A DNA stretch of 64,000 nucleotides from Moringa oleifera (Eukaryota > Streptophyta > Magnoliopsida > Brassicales > Moringaceae), in contig JAJFZO010000165.1 of assembly GCA_021397835.1 (NCBI GenBank), positions 1,736,001 through 1,800,000 of the forward strand, written 5' to 3'. The notes under the pieces were generated by a model, which saw only the letters and a program-made list of their open reading frames with translations, did not search any database and was not told the origin of the DNA. Numbering within the stretch: position 1 is the first letter of the stretch; each line of letters opens with the position of its first letter. This document shows, one piece after another, positions 61,961 through 64,000 of the stretch. The position numbers and the translations under genes were made by a program.

Positions 61961-64000
61961 TTATAATAAGTCACTATCAACAATGTTATTCAGAGAAGTT
62001 TCACCTTCACTGTTAGACTCCCCACTATCAAATGATACTTTTTCTTCTTCATCTACCAATTGAACTGAATCTTCTTTAACTTGAGTCTCTTGACCTTGAT
62101 CATTGACATCTCTCAAATTATTTGCAATCTAATCATTAGAAGAGACAATATGTAACTGTTATGTCATATCTTCTTGGAATGGATCATCCGAAGATTCAAT
62201 TTAGTTTCTTGCTTTAGTGTTGATGATCAAACTCCAATCTCCCTTTTGTAGAGTGGTATTAGAATATAGTGCAAAAATACTTGTTCTGCTTGATATGAAA
62301 AAATGAATGTATCCTTTCTTTTATATCTCTTATTGATTTTAACTTTAATCATCCCATACTGGGGGCAGATCCTTGTACCCATGGTCGAAGGCTTAAATCA
62401 TCTATAATTAAATAGTATCAATTGTTTCACAAGTATACTAGGATACTCGATCTGTACAATTTCTTCTATAATTCCATGATCCATATAGTCCGTACTTATT
62501 AAAGCTATTCTAAAGTTGTTTGAACTTCGATTACTAGCCCCAGTGGAAGTGTGAAAACAATAATTATTAACATAGTGAATTGGATAAGTGTTGACCTTAT
62601 CATAGGTCCCAATGCTAAATCATGCAAAAATGTATCATTCACCCCATTGATAGGATTGGGCACCTAATGACATGTTGACAAAAACAAAACATTGTCAACA
62701 TAAATGCTATTTAAAGTTACATTATTTCATAATTCTAGTGAGAATTACCATGAAATTACCTACGTGTTCCTTGAACCAAATAATAAAGTCTGATCATATA
62801 AATTTTGTTATATCGACTCCGTGTAGATTCAGTAAGAATGTGGTTAATATCTGAATGTGTATTCTACAAGTATACATAGCATCATATGAAATTATACCAA
62901 TACATTGATGTAAAACATTATCATATGAGACTTACACAACCCCTCACATTGGCATGGGTAATTAAAGATCGATAGTTGGGGATGCTCAAACGACTCCCTA
63001 TTTCTAACTTTGACATATGCCTTAAAATAGTGAGAATAAAGAGATGATGTCTCCTCCAACATGTAAGCTTCTCAGATGGAACCTTCCACATGAGCTTTAT
63101 TCTTCACATTCTTTTTTCAGATTGTGTAAAAATCTATAAAATAACATTTTCACATGTAGTGGGATAATCCCTTAAGTTCAATCCATTTAAATGGAAATAA
63201 CATTTTGATAAAACACTTCATACCTCTTAAATGGATACATCCATATGTATGGTACTAGTCATCAAACTCGCGCTTCACACACTAAGTGCATAGGCAAGTG
63301 TTCCATGAAATCAAAAAATCCATAAGAAAATACCTTCTCTAACTTACACAAAAATATGACAATATTATCATCCATCACGTCTAATTTATTCTCTTTCAAT
63401 TTTGGACAACATAAATCTTGAAAGAATAGACTCAATTCAGTGATAGCTTCCCGAATAGACATAAGCAAGCAACTAAATGCAACTGGTAATAGTCTCTCCA
63501 TCACCATGTAACAGTGATGACTTTTCATAAGTTGCAGTGTGCATGTTTGAATGTTAACACATCTACCTAGGTTAGATGCATATCCATGAGGAAGTTTCAA
63601 CTCTTTTATCCACTCACATATAGCCCTCTTCGAGTCTATATCTAGTGTATACTGAGCTTTCGGATTTATGAAGCTTCCATTACCTTTGTCTTTAAGATGC
63701 AAGTAATTTTGATGATAATATAAAGGTAGATCTAACCTTGCCTTGACATTGTCCTTAGTTTTTCCATTAACGTCCATCATTGTATGAAAAACATTCTTGA
63801 AAACATTGGCTTCGATATACATGACATATATATTATAAGGGTTCAATAAATCACGCTAGTATGGTAAATCCCAAAAGATATTGTATTTAGTGAAATTATG
63901 TAACTCTCCATAGCCAGGTATTCAATGTTGGTCTCTTGTGTCAATTATCTTATGAAACTACATAGCTACGTGATAAACTTTTGCATTAGAGAGTCTCCTA
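61961..64000 (-). pseudogene. TNP2-like CACTA transposase, element 2 (partial at window end)
   Basis: The best-preserved block is 63,262-63,846 on the minus strand: YIEANVFKNVFHTMMDVNGK, TKDNVKARLDL, AQYTLDIDSKRAICEWIKEL, HGYASNLGRC, MKSHHCYMVMERLLPVAF and FFDFMEHLPMHLVCEARV. The DUF4218-like continuation (about 62,950-63,240) has KNVKNKAHVEGSI and YSHYFKAYVKVRNRE. DUF4216-like sequence lies at about 62,270-62,640, with DYMDHGIIEEIVQIEYPSIL. An acidic tail (VDEEEKVSFDSGESNSEGET) ends at TAA 61,961-61,963. Upstream at about 63,860-63,890, IFWDLPYWRDLLNPYNI joins the same protein out of frame. The N-terminal half lies beyond the window. Stops and frame changes make it a pseudogene. Confidence 0.9.

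Larger units (their letters stand above)
58151..64000 (-). mobile_element. CACTA (En/Spm) element 2, extends past the window
   Basis: A leftward-reading CACTA element. Its 3' terminus on the plus strand is CATTACAAAAAATTTATTAT at 58,151, one mismatch from CACTACAAAAAA. It is followed by 36-bp subterminal repeats, a second-ORF transposase (59,285-61,731) and a TNP2 gene (61,961 to beyond 64,000). The bases just outside are TAG, where a 3-bp target duplication is expected. The element abuts mitochondrial-type DNA, so it probably inserted into the NUMT. Its coding parts are better preserved than those of element 1 but still carry stops. Confidence 0.85.

Noticed and set aside
1..64000. Window is a mitochondrial genome
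   Set aside because: The nad5 and atp9 copies are broken, and most of the window is nuclear transposon families and strongly AT-rich DNA.

Overview
This window looks like nuclear DNA from a flowering plant, in a gene-poor and repeat-rich region. The reasons are its very AT-rich composition, decayed plant DNA transposons (one Mutator-like and at least two CACTA elements), a Ty1/copia LTR retrotransposon, a Ty3/gypsy integrase relic, and a long block of angiosperm mitochondrial DNA. That block carries intron-containing nad5, atp9 and a mitovirus-like polymerase relic. I found no clearly intact protein-coding host gene. Almost every recognisable coding stretch is broken by stops and frameshifts. 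Family assignments come from reading translations by eye; no search was run.

Layout. 0.1-2.9 kb: Mutator-like (MuDR/MULE) transposase pseudogene, + strand. 3-9.4 kb: non-coding repeats, including two dispersed repeats (A at 4.45-4.76 kb, B at 6.50-7.32 kb) that recur at 22.97-23.24 and 21.87-22.69 kb, and three tandem arrays. 10.3-10.7 kb: fragment resembling a DnaJ-associated DUF3444 domain, - strand. 11.25-15.50 kb: CACTA element 1, + strand, with TNP2-type and second-ORF transposase relics, 37-bp subterminal repeats and a 3' terminus. 15.6-18.1 kb: extremely AT-rich degenerate tandem array split by a long-TIR MITE. 18.1-21.87 kb: possible leftward CACTA-like element with a terminus, hairpin-bearing subterminal repeats and a plant-type promoter and leader. 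22.7-28.7 kb: AT-rich, nothing coding.

28.77-32.92 kb: degraded, gag-less copia element, - strand, with both LTRs and a likely target-site duplication. 33-39 kb: AT-rich DNA with a possible two-exon minus-strand gene relic. About 39-58.15 kb: mitochondrial-type DNA (NUMT), certain from roughly 46.2 to 51.3 kb, with a gypsy integrase relic at 43.4-44.2 kb. 58.15 kb to the window end: CACTA element 2, - strand, with 36-bp subterminal repeats, a second-ORF transposase and a TNP2 gene running off the window.

The genes do not form a working pathway. Each CACTA element would have encoded two cooperating products (TNP2 and the TnpA-like protein), but both sets are decayed. The most informative locus is the NUMT. 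A retained group II intron and apparently unedited codons indicate DNA-mediated transfer from the mitochondrion, and it carried along a relic of a mitovirus RdRp that had entered plant mitochondrial DNA earlier.
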